From assembly GCF_000378205.1 (NCBI RefSeq), contig NZ_KB899435.1:1-35650 (forward strand): 35,650 nt of DNA, read 5' to 3'. Below, piece by piece: positions 8,081-19,353 of the stretch; the stretch's first letter is position 1, and each line of letters starts with the position of its first letter. The stretch is from Sediminispirochaeta bajacaliforniensis DSM 16054 (GTDB lineage Bacteria > Spirochaetota > Spirochaetia > DSM-16054 > Sediminispirochaetaceae). The notes under the pieces are model-generated. The model was not told where the DNA came from, did not search any database, and saw nothing but the letters and a program-made list of their open reading frames with translations. Both the position numbers and the translations under genes were made by a program.

Positions 8081-9618
8081 TCTGCCGCGCTCCGGTAGCT
8101 CTCGATCCCGATATACTCGATCAGCTGCCCGGCGGTAAAAAAGCCCCTTTCCTCTGCAGCATGCTTTCCCGCCCGTTGATGAAGGGCAACAGCCTGAAGC
8201 GCCGCCTCTTGTGTCTCCATTTCATCGCGCATCAACATCGTCCCGCAGATACCGGCAAGAACATCTCCCGATCCTCCGGTTCCAAGAGCCGGGTTGTTAC
8301 CTTCAACAATCTCATATTCCCCCTCAGGAGAGGCTATGTGACTGATATGGCTTTTTAAAACAATCACACCGTTACAACGCTCAGCCATTGAAGGCAGCAG
8401 CTCCCAAGGACGGGTAAGCAGTATGGAATGAGCCTCTTCGATATCACGGCAGAGGCCGAGAGAAACCGCAAGCCCCAACGCTTCCCCAGGATGCGGGGTC
8501 ACAATCCAGCGAGTGCTCCCATCTTTGCCGGGAAGCCTCCCACCATTTTTGTTGAGCCACATACCAAGAAGCGTAATGCCGTCGGCATCGATCACGCCGG
8601 AAGCGGCATGTTCAATAACGGCGTCAAAGGCAGCAAGACGAGCCTCATTACGCCCCCATCCCGGCCCGATTACAACGGAATCCACCGAAGCAGCAAATTT
8701 CGGATCAACGCGCCGAATCATAATACCGCTCCGATCGGGGGGCGTTCTCGCAAAGATTTCGTCGTCAAGCATCAAGGAGACAAGGCCAGCCCCGCTTGAG
8801 GCGGCAGACATCGCACAGAGGAAAGGTGCACCATCGGTACAAGGAGCACCACCGATAACAAGAAGATGCCCCCTTCGATTTTTATAGGCCCAAGGTGCCA
8901 CCTCTGGTACTTGGACCTCTTCGGGTAAAAACCACTCTGCCGCCGCTTCGGCTTCGGCAATGAGGCCAGGAGGAAAGCCAACCGGTACGACAACGATCCG
9001 GCCCGCAAGTTTCCGCCCTTCAGGGCTGAAAAGCGGAAGCTTCGGTAGCTCCATGGCAAGGGTGATATCGGCCCGAACAATTACCGACCCAGCTATAGGA
9101 AAGGCATCGTCTCCCAGCCCGCTGGGAATATCAACGGCTACCTTTAGGGCCCGGCTTTCGTTGATGCGTCGCACAAGCTCCGCAGCCGTCGGGCGAAGAG
9201 CGCCTTTCAGCCCTGTTCCGGCTATACCGTCGAAAATAACATCGGCCTCCGAGATTGCGGCCAGCACAGTTGGCTTATCGCCCTCCATGCACAGCACTTC
9301 GAGCCCATAACCTTCACAAATTTTGGTCTGAAGACGAACCGATTCACCATTCTCAGAGGCAAAAAGCAAGACCTTCGCCCCGGTATATCCCTCACTAAAG
9401 GCCGCACGGGCCATAACAAGGGCATCACCGCCGTTGTTGCCCTTCCCCGCCACAAACAATAGCTTACACTCTTTATCGATCTTCTCCCGGCAGAGGGCAC
9501 GAAAATTCCGCCAGGCGTTCTGCCCAGCATCTTCCATCAAAAGCAAACCGGGAATGGCGCAATTCTCCGAGGCTTGCCGATCTATACAAGACATCACGCC
9601 ACCGGTGACAATCTTCAT
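8077..9618 (-). CDS. nnr: Bifunctional NAD(P)H-hydrate epimerase / ADP-dependent NAD(P)H-hydrate dehydratase
   Basis: About 513 residues make up a fused NnrE-NnrD protein that repairs hydrated NADH/NADPH: the N-terminal YjeF_N Rossmann domain epimerises R- and S-NAD(P)HX, and the C-terminal ribokinase-like domain dehydrates S-NAD(P)HX using ADP. Visible motifs are MEDAGQNAW and VAGKGNNGGDALVMAR in the first domain, VVIGPGWGR and VTPHPGEA in the second, and the nucleotide-site signature NPALGTGGSGDVLAG near the C-terminus. The ATG at 9618 overlaps the stop of the lipoprotein gene (TAATG) and follows GGAGGAG. The length matches the fused bacterial form. Confidence 0.93.
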   Translation of the reverse strand: MKIVTGGVMSCIDRQASENCAIPGLLLMEDAGQNAWRNFRALCREKIDKECKLLFVAGKGNNGGDALVMARAAFSEGYTGAKVLLFASENGESVRLQTKICEGYGLEVLCMEGDKPTVLAAISEADVIFDGIAGTGLKGALRPTAAELVRRINESRALKVAVDIPSGLGDDAFPIAGSVIVRADITLAMELPKLPLFSPEGRKLAGRIVVVPVGFPPGLIAEAEAAAEWFLPEEVQVPEVAPWAYKNRRGHLLVIGGAPCTDGAPFLCAMSAASSGAGLVSLMLDDEIFARTPPDRSGIMIRRVDPKFAASVDSVVIGPGWGRNEARLAAFDAVIEHAASGVIDADGITLLGMWLNKNGGRLPGKDGSTRWIVTPHPGEALGLAVSLGLCRDIEEAHSILLTRPWELLPSMAERCNGVIVLKSHISHIASPEGEYEIVEGNNPALGTGGSGDVLAGICGTMLMRDEMETQEAALQAVALHQRAGKHAAEERGFFTAGQLIEYIGIESYRSAAE

Positions 9619-10847
9619 TACTCCTCCTCGGTGATCCGATCGGAACGCCACCATACGATATCGACACCAAACGCTTTTGCCAGCAGTGCCGTCAGAATTC
9701 CGTCGGGAGAAAGATAAAAATCGCGATAGATGATCTGATCATCTTCGAGGAGTATGGTACTTCTATCAACGACCGAACCATCACGGCCCATAATCATAAG
9801 CTCAAAATCATCACCGCTTTCCGGTGCCATAAAGTAGAGGTTCCCATTTCGGTCCACACCAAGGGCCTCATAGATTGTGACGAAAGAATCGTCTTCAAGA
9901 AAGCCCCCTCCCTGCTCGTCAACGCGCTTGGCAGGAAGAACGATCCGGGAATCCCAGGTTGCCGTCTCGGTATTGAAGATACAGATGGCACTCTGATCAA
10001 AGTCGATCCCCCCTTTATCCCCTTCGCTTCGATAGTAGTCGACCATCACGTAGAGCAGGGGGGCCGTATAATCCGGGAAAACACCTTTTATTCCAGGCTC
10101 GGCATACCCCTCTCCATCCGGCATGGGAATTTCCTGAGGGGGAATATCCGATCGACTCTTCAGAGAGCCGTGATTGTCAAAGGAAAAGAGAACCCACCGG
10201 TTCGGTCCACGCGAGGCAATCCATATAGTATCATTATCAACGACAAAAATCCTCTCAACATAGGGAAAGGGCGTTCCTCCGACCCCTTCCTGTCCTAGAT
10301 AATCGAGCACCTCACCATCCTCGGAAAAGCGGAGTACGATCGTATTGAGACTACTCGCCAGCTCCTCATCGCAGGATATCTGATACTCCTGGGCCCGCTC
10401 CTCAACCAAAAGAAGCCCTGAACCGGTAACCGCGATCTCTCCGACATCGGTGAAGGGGTATTGGTAGGCCTTTCGGCTGGAGACCATATCTGATCCGCTG
10501 TCGGTATCGAGGAGAATGGGACCGGGATTAGTTTCGGCAGAGTAAAACAGGGAGAGAATATCCCCATAGCCGTTAAACTCCATCACCTTTTTCGAATTAC
10601 CATTGCCGATATAGAAGAGACCATTGCGCATTACGATCCTGGTTTTCTCCGTGTAAGGAACCCCATAGTGTTCCACAAGGTCCAGGTCATCCTCCATCTT
10701 TCCGATCTTCAAAGAAAAGAGCGTTTCCCGCTTCAGGGTATTTCCGTCACCTGCTTCGCAGGAACTAAACAGCAAGGGAAACAGTACCAAAAAACAAAAC
10801 AGACACACAGCACTGCATCGGTAATATGGGAATCTATATGCTTTCAT
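9618..10847 (-). CDS. Putative lipoprotein with beta-propeller-like domain
   Basis: The product has about 409 residues. The N-terminus MKAYRFPYY is followed by the hydrophobic stretch VCLFCFLVLFPLLF and a lipobox LLFSSC, so it should be lipid-anchored after signal peptidase II cleavage. The rest has repeated short strand units such as NGLFYIGNGNSKKVMEFNGYG, EIAVTGSGLLLVEE, DRNGNLYFMAPES and LSPDGILTALLAKA, which look like a six- or seven-bladed NHL-type propeller. No catalytic motif is seen. The ATG at 10847 is preferred over an in-frame TTG at 10856 because that TTG lies inside the predicted -10 box. It is the first gene of the unit with nnr and the 180-residue membrane protein. Confidence 0.75.
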   Translation of the reverse strand: MKAYRFPYYRCSAVCLFCFLVLFPLLFSSCEAGDGNTLKRETLFSLKIGKMEDDLDLVEHYGVPYTEKTRIVMRNGLFYIGNGNSKKVMEFNGYGDILSLFYSAETNPGPILLDTDSGSDMVSSRKAYQYPFTDVGEIAVTGSGLLLVEERAQEYQISCDEELASSLNTIVLRFSEDGEVLDYLGQEGVGGTPFPYVERIFVVDNDTIWIASRGPNRWVLFSFDNHGSLKSRSDIPPQEIPMPDGEGYAEPGIKGVFPDYTAPLLYVMVDYYRSEGDKGGIDFDQSAICIFNTETATWDSRIVLPAKRVDEQGGGFLEDDSFVTIYEALGVDRNGNLYFMAPESGDDFELMIMGRDGSVVDRSTILLEDDQIIYRDFYLSPDGILTALLAKAFGVDIVWWRSDRITEEE

Positions 10848-10855
10848 CTCGGCCA

Positions 10856-10884
10856 ATAGTAGCCCCTGCTTATGGCTCTGTCAA
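10856..10884 (-). promoter_or_regulatory. Strong promoter of the lipoprotein-nnr unit (leaderless)
   Basis: A perfect -35 box TTGACA (10884-10879) and TACTAT (10861-10856) are 17 bases apart. The lipoprotein ATG at 10847 follows after 8 bases, so the leader would be 0-2 bases. There is no Shine-Dalgarno site. Confidence 0.6.
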
Positions 10885-10897
10885 TGAATCATAAAAG

Positions 10898-10926
10898 CTG
10901 ACAACGACGCCTCTTTTTAGTATAGT
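10898..10926 (+). promoter_or_regulatory. Promoter of secA
   Basis: CTGACA (10898-10903) and TATAGT (10921-10926) are 17 bases apart. It is back to back with the lipoprotein promoter. The leader is about 43 bases and ends with AAAGGAG at 10960-10966, 9 bases before the ATG. Confidence 0.6.
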
Positions 10927-10975
10927 AGATAGGTGAATAGATAATGAGTCGTATCTGCCAAAGGAGTTAGCAATA

Positions 10976-13720
<2,745 letters not shown>

Positions 13721-13772
13721 CAAACGGCATTATACGCCAACTGTAAAGCAACGTAACAACGTACAGCAAAAA

Positions 13773-13804
13773 GGAAGGCCGCCCTTTCACCGGGTGGCCT
13801 TTTT
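13773..13804 (+). terminator. Rho-independent terminator after secA
   Basis: AAGGCCGCCC pairs with GGGTGGCCTT around the loop TTTCACC and is followed by a T-run; on the minus strand A-runs give a matching U-run. It lies between the convergent ends of secA and the M23 peptidase and may serve both. Confidence 0.7.
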
Positions 13805-13833
13805 CACGGAAGGTACGATCGATTGTGCATCGA

Positions 13834-14946
13834 TTATTTATAGAGGTAGCCCCCCAGAGGATTGACCGGTACATTATTTCGATAAAGGGCAAAATGAAGG
13901 TGAGGGCCGGTGGAACGGCCGGTGCTTCCCATCTCCCCTATCTGCTGCCCCTGACTGATGTGCTGTCCCTTGCGAACCAAAATCCTGCTAAGGTGTCCGT
14001 AGAGACTCTGAAAGCCGTGGCTGTGGCGTATCACCACATACTTGCCAAAGCCTCTGGGCCTGTCGCCAACAAGAACTACCGTCCCCTCCATGGTAGCGGA
14101 AACAGGCGTTCCCACAGGACCGGCAAGATCTATACCATAGTGCATGCTGCGAACGCCGGTAAAGGGATCGCTTCGATATCCGAAGGGAGAGGTGAGACGC
14201 CCCCTCGTCGGATAGGTAAAAAGGGTTCCCATCGCCTTTTTATAGTCATATTCACTGATCTGTCCCCCCGGAACGAAAAGAATCTGCCCGGCCGTTATCA
14301 CCTCAGACTGAAGATCGTTGGCATCCAGGATATAGTTCACGGGAACCGAAAATTTTTCGGCAATGGAAGCAATACTATCGCCGGAACGGACGGTATAGGG
14401 AATACCGTCCACATTAGGAATCTTGAGTTCCGATCCCGCATAGATCTTTCTGACATCGGTGATGTTGTTAAATGCAATCAAGGTACCGACGTCCAGACCA
14501 TTCTCATGGGCAATCTCCGAAAGGGTATCGCCCCGTTCCAGGGTATACTCCCTGCTGCTGACCGCGGTAAAGAGAACACCGTCGGGAAGGATAGGACTAC
14601 CAGAACCCTGGTTTGCCGTATCGCTATTAACATATGAAAAGAGGCTTTTATGAACCGTCGAGGCCCCCGGAGTAAGCCCCAAGTCGGGTAAAGCACGTGG
14701 CCTGGGACCGACGAAAGAGGCCAATCCGACACAGCCACCTGCCAGGATGATACTGCTCAGGGACAGGATGAGGATTTTCCTCCGCTTCGAAGGAGCAGAA
14801 CGCCGCCGCGGCTGTTGTTTCATTTCGGGAAAAAGGACGGGATCATCCTCCCTTTCATGTCCTAAGGCCCATGAAGCCCTCAATCGAGAAAAAAACGAAC
14901 GCCTTTTCCTGACCTGTTGTTTTTGATGCAACACTTCCATATCCAT
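13834..14946 (-). CDS. Membrane-anchored LysM/M23 peptidoglycan endopeptidase
   Basis: The 370-residue protein has a basic cytoplasmic N-terminus, one membrane span at about residues 58-80 (ILILSLSSIILAGGCVGLAS), two LysM peptidoglycan-binding repeats (about 132-177 and 183-226, each with YTxxxGDxxxxIA), and a C-terminal M23 domain (about 246-366). The zinc-site residues are present: H269xxxD273 (MHYGIDLAG) and the HxH H349-L-H351, plus RHSHGFQSLYGHLS. It should therefore be an active lysostaphin-type endopeptidase rather than a NlpD/EnvC-type activator with lost ligands. It likely acts in periplasmic wall remodelling during growth or division, in keeping with the divergent lepB-PBP genes. 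Confidence 0.88.
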   Translation of the reverse strand: MDMEVLHQKQQVRKRRSFFSRLRASWALGHEREDDPVLFPEMKQQPRRRSAPSKRRKILILSLSSIILAGGCVGLASFVGPRPRALPDLGLTPGASTVHKSLFSYVNSDTANQGSGSPILPDGVLFTAVSSREYTLERGDTLSEIAHENGLDVGTLIAFNNITDVRKIYAGSELKIPNVDGIPYTVRSGDSIASIAEKFSVPVNYILDANDLQSEVITAGQILFVPGGQISEYDYKKAMGTLFTYPTRGRLTSPFGYRSDPFTGVRSMHYGIDLAGPVGTPVSATMEGTVVLVGDRPRGFGKYVVIRHSHGFQSLYGHLSRILVRKGQHISQGQQIGEMGSTGRSTGPHLHFALYRNNVPVNPLGGYLYK

Positions 14947-14958
14947 ACGCTTACCATA

Positions 14959-14987
14959 TCGACAATTTTTCCCTCACATATTACTAT
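14959..14987 (+). promoter_or_regulatory. Putative promoter of lepB-PBP-DUF115 operon
   Basis: TCGACA (14959-14964) and TACTAT (14982-14987) are 17 bases apart, 29 bases before the lepB ATG, and AAGGAT precedes the ATG. The match is moderate. Confidence 0.4.
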
Positions 14988-15016
14988 AACACGCATAAAG
15001 CTTTGATAAGGATACG

Positions 15017-15439
15017 ATGATTGATTCCGCTTCTCCGTTCATATTGCTAATCTTCGCCACACTTATCGTCTTGATGGTCGTCGGATCACTCTTCGGCATC
15101 TACACCGTCGAAGGGCATTCCATGGAACCATATCTGTCTCCCGGAAGAAATGTTATTATTTTCAAGCGGATTCCTTTCGGCAGTATAAAACGTGGTGATA
15201 TACTTGTCTACAAGAGTCCCCTTGACGGTAAAACCGTGATTAAGCGTTGTGCGGGGCTTCCCGGGGACGCAATGACCGGGGAGAACGGGGAAGTGATAGT
15301 GCCCGAAGAAGCTTTCTTTGCCCTTGGGGACAATCTACCGCTTTCGGATGATTCACGCCACTACGGGGTGGTATCAAGGAAGGCCATAAAGGGAAAGGTC
15401 GTCTTTCCCCGCATCGGAGGCAGTTTGCACAGTGAGTGA
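15017..15439 (+). CDS. lepB: Type I signal peptidase (S26)
   Basis: This short signal peptidase has 140 residues. One N-terminal membrane span (ILLIFATLIVLMVVGSLFGI) is followed by box B GHSMEP with the catalytic Ser35, box D KRCAGLPGD with the general base Lys76, and box E GDNLPLSDDSRHYG (GDN 104-106). All catalytic parts are present although the protein is shorter than E. coli LepB and lacks its large second domain; it resembles the minimal Gram-positive-style enzymes. It cleaves signal peptides of exported proteins at the periplasmic membrane face. Its stop overlaps the GTG start of the PBP gene. Confidence 0.88.
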   Translation: MIDSASPFILLIFATLIVLMVVGSLFGIYTVEGHSMEPYLSPGRNVIIFKRIPFGSIKRGDILVYKSPLDGKTVIKRCAGLPGDAMTGENGEVIVPEEAFFALGDNLPLSDDSRHYGVVSRKAIKGKVVFPRIGGSLHSE

Positions 15440-17321
15440 ATCCAGTCCGGATCTTCGAAATAAACGATTTGCGTTTTTCATCCTTGTTACTGCGGTCTTT
15501 ATTCTCCTTCTTATTTGGAAATTCTTCGATGTGATGATTATTCATCCGGTAAAGGGGAATCCGGGAATCGTCCGTCCGCCACGGGTGGAACGAGGTCCGA
15601 TTCTCGACCGAAACGGTAAGATCCTTGCGGTACAAACCCGGCTTTATACGGTAACAGCCTGGATGCCCAACGTCAAGAACCCTGAGCAGAGTGCGGCTCT
15701 CCTTGGTGATCTACTCGGCCTTGAAACCGAGGATCTTCTTGCCCGAATGAAATCAAGAAGCGGATTTCTTTATGTAAAACGTAAGGTTTCTCCTTCGGAA
15801 AGCGAGGCGGTCAGGCAGCTTATTGAGGAAGGAGAACTACCGGGGATCGGATTGGAACCCGAATATGGGCGAAATTACCCGGAACGAAGCCTTGCAAGCC
15901 ATGTCATCGGTTTTGTGGGTACCGATAATGTGGGTCTAGACGGTATCGAACTCACCTATGATAATGTATTATCCCCCCCCGAAGATAAGAAAAAGCAGGA
16001 GGAAACGATCTACGGAAATCAACTCTTCCTTACCCTTGATGCCAATGTACAGTATTTTGCCGAATCCTTGGCAAAGAAGGCATGGGAAGAGCACAATCCC
16101 GATGCCGTGATGATTATGGTCATGGATGCGAAAAGCGGCGATTTTCTCGGCTGGGCCTCCTATCCCACCTTCGATCCCAACAATTTCACCTCGGCAAGTA
16201 ACAGAGAAAAGCAGAATAGGCCCGTGGTGGCGGCCTATGAACCGGGATCGGTTTTCAAGATCTTTTCCATCGCTTCGTTTCTTGACCTCGGAGGCATCAA
16301 CACTTCAAGTACCTTTTTCTGCGATGGGGCCTATGAAAAAGAGTTCCCCGCCTCGGGAGAAAGAATCGTCATCAACTGTCTTGGCCACCATGGAAGGGTT
16401 CACCCCCAGGAAATCATAAAGTATTCCTGCAACGCGGGAGCCGCCTATGCAAGCGAAACCGTAAGCAAACAGGATTTTTACGACAAGCTTACCGAATTTG
16501 GTTTCGGAACGGCCACCCATCTCCCCTTTCCCGGAGAAAGCGCCGGTATTCTTCGGAAACCGGAACAGTGGTCAGGCAGGACAAAACCGACCATTGCCAT
16601 CGGACAGGAGATCTCCGTGTCTGCCGTACAGATCGTCACGGCGGCCACGGCCTTTAGCAACAACGGTATGGTCCTTGAACCTCACATTGTCAAAAAGATC
16701 GTCTCCCCGGAGGGTAAGACCCTCGAGCGCTTCGACCGCAGGCCGATAAAGCAGGTCATAGATCCCGCAGTTGCGAATTCCGTCCTGCAAATGATGGAAA
16801 CAGGCAGCGAACGGGGCGGCACCGGCTGGCGTGGTGCCATAGAAGGAACACAGATATCGATAAAAACCGGCACAGGGGAGATGATCGACCCCAAGACCGG
16901 TACCTACTCTCCCGCTGCGGTTCTGGCCTCCTCCCTGGCCATATTTCCCAGCGATGATCCCCGCTTCATACTCTACGTGGTCATCGATCATCCCAGAGGC
17001 AGGCAGTACTACGGTGGAAGAATCGCGGCGCCCATTATCAAGGATCTGGGAGAAGAGCTGATTCGCTATTACGGTATCCCCATCACCGGAGATACCGTTG
17101 TCAGTCATGAGGGGAGCATCCGGGTTCGTATCCCGCCGGAAGCAAGCCTGACAGATGTTATGCCCGATCTCGACGGTTTCTCCAAAAAGCAGTTGATGCC
17201 GCTTCTCGATCAGGACAAAATCCCCGTAACCATTACAGGGGATGGCTGGGTCATTCACCAGAGCCCGGCCCCCGGAACCCCGATAACAAGCGATACAAAA
17301 ATCATCCTGGAACTTGAGTAA
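15432..17321 (+). CDS. Penicillin-binding protein (FtsI/PBP2-type transpeptidase) with PASTA domain
   Basis: The 629-residue class B PBP has an N-terminal membrane anchor (FAFFILVTAVFILLLIWKFF), a dimerisation domain (GPILDRNGKILA; YPERSLASHVIGFVG), and the transpeptidase domain with SVFK (SxxK, near residue 272), SCN (near 331) and KTGTGE (near 477). The last 65 residues form one PASTA domain (DVMPDLDGFSKKQLMPLL). It cross-links septal or elongation peptidoglycan; the sequence fits FtsI/PBP3-like proteins, but division versus elongation is not decided here. The GTG at 15432 overlaps the lepB stop. A run of eight C at 15973-15980 encodes part of a linker (LSPPED), a possible slippage point. 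Confidence 0.88.
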   Translation: MSESSPDLRNKRFAFFILVTAVFILLLIWKFFDVMIIHPVKGNPGIVRPPRVERGPILDRNGKILAVQTRLYTVTAWMPNVKNPEQSAALLGDLLGLETEDLLARMKSRSGFLYVKRKVSPSESEAVRQLIEEGELPGIGLEPEYGRNYPERSLASHVIGFVGTDNVGLDGIELTYDNVLSPPEDKKKQEETIYGNQLFLTLDANVQYFAESLAKKAWEEHNPDAVMIMVMDAKSGDFLGWASYPTFDPNNFTSASNREKQNRPVVAAYEPGSVFKIFSIASFLDLGGINTSSTFFCDGAYEKEFPASGERIVINCLGHHGRVHPQEIIKYSCNAGAAYASETVSKQDFYDKLTEFGFGTATHLPFPGESAGILRKPEQWSGRTKPTIAIGQEISVSAVQIVTAATAFSNNGMVLEPHIVKKIVSPEGKTLERFDRRPIKQVIDPAVANSVLQMMETGSERGGTGWRGAIEGTQISIKTGTGEMIDPKTGTYSPAAVLASSLAIFPSDDPRFILYVVIDHPRGRQYYGGRIAAPIIKDLGEELIRYYGIPITGDTVVSHEGSIRVRIPPEASLTDVMPDLDGFSKKQLMPLLDQDKIPVTITGDGWVIHQSPAPGTPITSDTKIILELE

Positions 17322-17335
17322 AGCCGAAAGGAATC

Positions 17336-19135
17336 ATGAGAAACGAGAATCTGAAGAGCAATTTGCACACCCTGGAACTCCGCTTTCCCGGGATAGGAGA
17401 GCAGCTCTCTGCGCCTGAGGATGAACAGGAGACGAAGCAGGCGCTTGCGATCAGCATTGAGTCGGCAAGGAACGGAGCGGTTACCGCAAAGGCAGGCGGA
17501 AAATATCTCCACTCCCGCTTCGATCCTGCAAGAGAGGCCCGCAGACTCATCGAAAAGGAGCTGCCCGCCGATTGCCGACTCACGATTTTCGAGGGTTTCG
17601 GCCTCGGATATCAGGTGGAGGCCCTTCTGGAAAGTCGGAAAGATGCCCTCGCCATCGTGCTCGAACCATCGACGCATCGCTTTCTTACGGCCCTCGGCGC
17701 CCGTCCCATGGAAGAGCTCCTTTCCAACGAAAACCTTAGCCTCGTGGTCGGGGCCCAGGCCGATGCAATTCCCGCCCTCCTCTCTCGTTTTCCCGAAACG
17801 ACGCCTCAGACATTCCGGCTCAGACCTCTCTACGACGCCGATCCTGAAAGCTTCGTCGATTACGACAATGCCTTGCGCCATTTTTTAGGCAGGAGGCAGG
17901 TTAATAACGCGACCCTCGACCGCTTCGCCGGAACGTGGACCCGCAACCTTTTGCGCAACGTCGGGCCTCTGGCCGAAGCTGGAGACCTTGCCCTACTTCG
18001 GGGCAAATTTTCACACCTCCCCGCCCTTCTTCTGGCGGCAGGGCCTAGCCTGGACGAGCTCCTTGATCGATTTGAGGAGATCAAAGAGAAGGTACTTGTC
18101 ATCGCCGTAGATACCGCCTGCAGGGCCCTGACCCTCAGAGATATCCGTCCCGATATCCTCGTCGTGGTGGATCCACAATACTGGAACACCAGACATCTCG
18201 ACCATGCAAAGCTTGATGAAACGGTCATGGTTTCCGAATCCTCAACCCATCCGAGAATCTTTCGACTCCGGCCCAGGCGGCTCTTCTTTTGCGGTTCCAT
18301 GTTTCCCCTGGGCATCCGTCTTGAGTCCGCAGTCGGAAGGAATGCCCACATAACCGCAGGAGGATCGGTATCGACCACCGCCTTTTCTCTCGCCAGATTC
18401 ATGGGGGTCGAGGAGCTCTACATCTCGGGGCTCGACCTCGGGTATCCCGGAGGAAGCACCCATTTTCGGGGAAGCTTTTTCGAACAGCGGGGCCACTCCT
18501 TCAGCAGCCGCTTCTCGCCCTTTGAGCATTTTACCCACCGCATCATCCATGAGGCGGGACGTGAGGAGATTCCGACCTACAACGGAAGGAAGATCGCATC
18601 GGATAGCAGGCTTTCGGTCTACCGAAGCTGGTTTGCCGAACAGGTGGCCGCCGAAACGCTGCCCAGGGTATACGCACTAAGCGGAAACTCCGCCGCCATC
18701 AAGGGAATCGAAGCCGCCGATATAGACTCGCTGCTCCGCCTCCCCGACATAGGAGAAGAGAAGCGCAGGCTGCTTGCGCTCTTACCCCAAAGGACGGAGG
18801 CCGAAATCGCCGAAAGGCGACGCGCTTTGGAAGATGCAACCAATGAACTGGCGGCCGAGCTCCGACATCTTGCAGGCATTTCGGCAAAGGCAGCGCTCCT
18901 TTCCCGCTCCATCGAAAAGGCCGCCGGCCAGGAAAAAACGGTAAGCTATACCGTCGAGCTCCTGAACGAGTTGGACAGGCAGATCCTATCGACTACCTCA
19001 AAGGATATCGCTGCCTTTCTCATCCAGCCCTTTTTGAGAGACTTCTCGCTTCACGACTCCTCAGCTAAAGGGTCGAGCCTTTATCAGGCAATCAGCGAAG
19101 CGGCGGAAGGTTATCTCGCATTTTTTCATAGCTAA
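17336..19135 (+). CDS. DUF115 / motility-associated-factor glycosyltransferase-like protein
   Basis: The central part of this 599-residue protein (about residues 215-370) is a DUF115/MptE-like domain: LPALLLAAGPSLDELLDRF, VLVIAVDTACRALT, PDILVVVDPQYWNTRHLD and VEELYISGLDLGYPGG. Members of this family (Maf) are linked to flagellin glycosylation in Campylobacter and Helicobacter and are widespread in spirochaetes, often in several copies. The N-terminal region (ERLTIFEGFGLGYQVEAL-like) resembles the usual Rossmann part, and the C-terminus is a helical tail. AAAGG precedes the ATG at 17336, 14 bases after the PBP stop, so it is the third gene of the lepB operon. The substrate is unknown. Confidence 0.82.
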   Translation: MRNENLKSNLHTLELRFPGIGEQLSAPEDEQETKQALAISIESARNGAVTAKAGGKYLHSRFDPAREARRLIEKELPADCRLTIFEGFGLGYQVEALLESRKDALAIVLEPSTHRFLTALGARPMEELLSNENLSLVVGAQADAIPALLSRFPETTPQTFRLRPLYDADPESFVDYDNALRHFLGRRQVNNATLDRFAGTWTRNLLRNVGPLAEAGDLALLRGKFSHLPALLLAAGPSLDELLDRFEEIKEKVLVIAVDTACRALTLRDIRPDILVVVDPQYWNTRHLDHAKLDETVMVSESSTHPRIFRLRPRRLFFCGSMFPLGIRLESAVGRNAHITAGGSVSTTAFSLARFMGVEELYISGLDLGYPGGSTHFRGSFFEQRGHSFSSRFSPFEHFTHRIIHEAGREEIPTYNGRKIASDSRLSVYRSWFAEQVAAETLPRVYALSGNSAAIKGIEAADIDSLLRLPDIGEEKRRLLALLPQRTEAEIAERRRALEDATNELAAELRHLAGISAKAALLSRSIEKAAGQEKTVSYTVELLNELDRQILSTTSKDIAAFLIQPFLRDFSLHDSSAKGSSLYQAISEAAEGYLAFFHS

Positions 19136-19214
19136 AACTCAAGTTTCCGGGTCCATCGCCGACAATAAAAAAGGGTGGGAGAGAACCCCGCCTCATGCAT
19201 GTAATGTGTGCATT

Positions 19215-19254
19215 AAACGGTATGCTGTTAAACGTCCAGGCATACCGTTTTTTT
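19215..19254 (+). terminator. Rho-independent terminator closing the core operon
   Basis: An 11-bp perfect stem, AAACGGTATGC (19215-19225) with GCATACCGTTT (19240-19250), spans a 14-base loop and runs into a T-tract (TTTTTTTAT in total). It lies 80 bases after the DUF115 gene and marks the end of core DNA before the island. Confidence 0.75.
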
Positions 19255-19324
19255 ATGTCTAAATCCTTATCCTGTAATGATTTTTTCTTGTGTAGCCAGT
19301 TTTGTAGCCGATTCAATTACCCTA

Positions 19325-19349
19325 TATCGTTTCCAATGATAAAACGATA
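19325..19349. repeat. Inverted repeat just upstream of integrase remnant
   Basis: TATCGTTT (19325-19332) and AAACGATA (19342-19349) form a perfect 8-bp inverted repeat with a 9-base spacer, 4 bases before the remnant's ATG. About 45 bases upstream, the heptamer TGTAGCC occurs twice. This is where an attachment core or integrase operator would lie in an intact element, but I cannot show that it is one. The rest of 19136-19353 shows only the terminator. Confidence 0.4.
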
Positions 19350-19353
19350 ACCG

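Noticed and set aside
19136-19353. tRNA or tmRNA gene as integration target of the island
   Set aside because: No cloverleaf, T-arm GTTCRA or CCA end was found in this stretch on either strand by reading.
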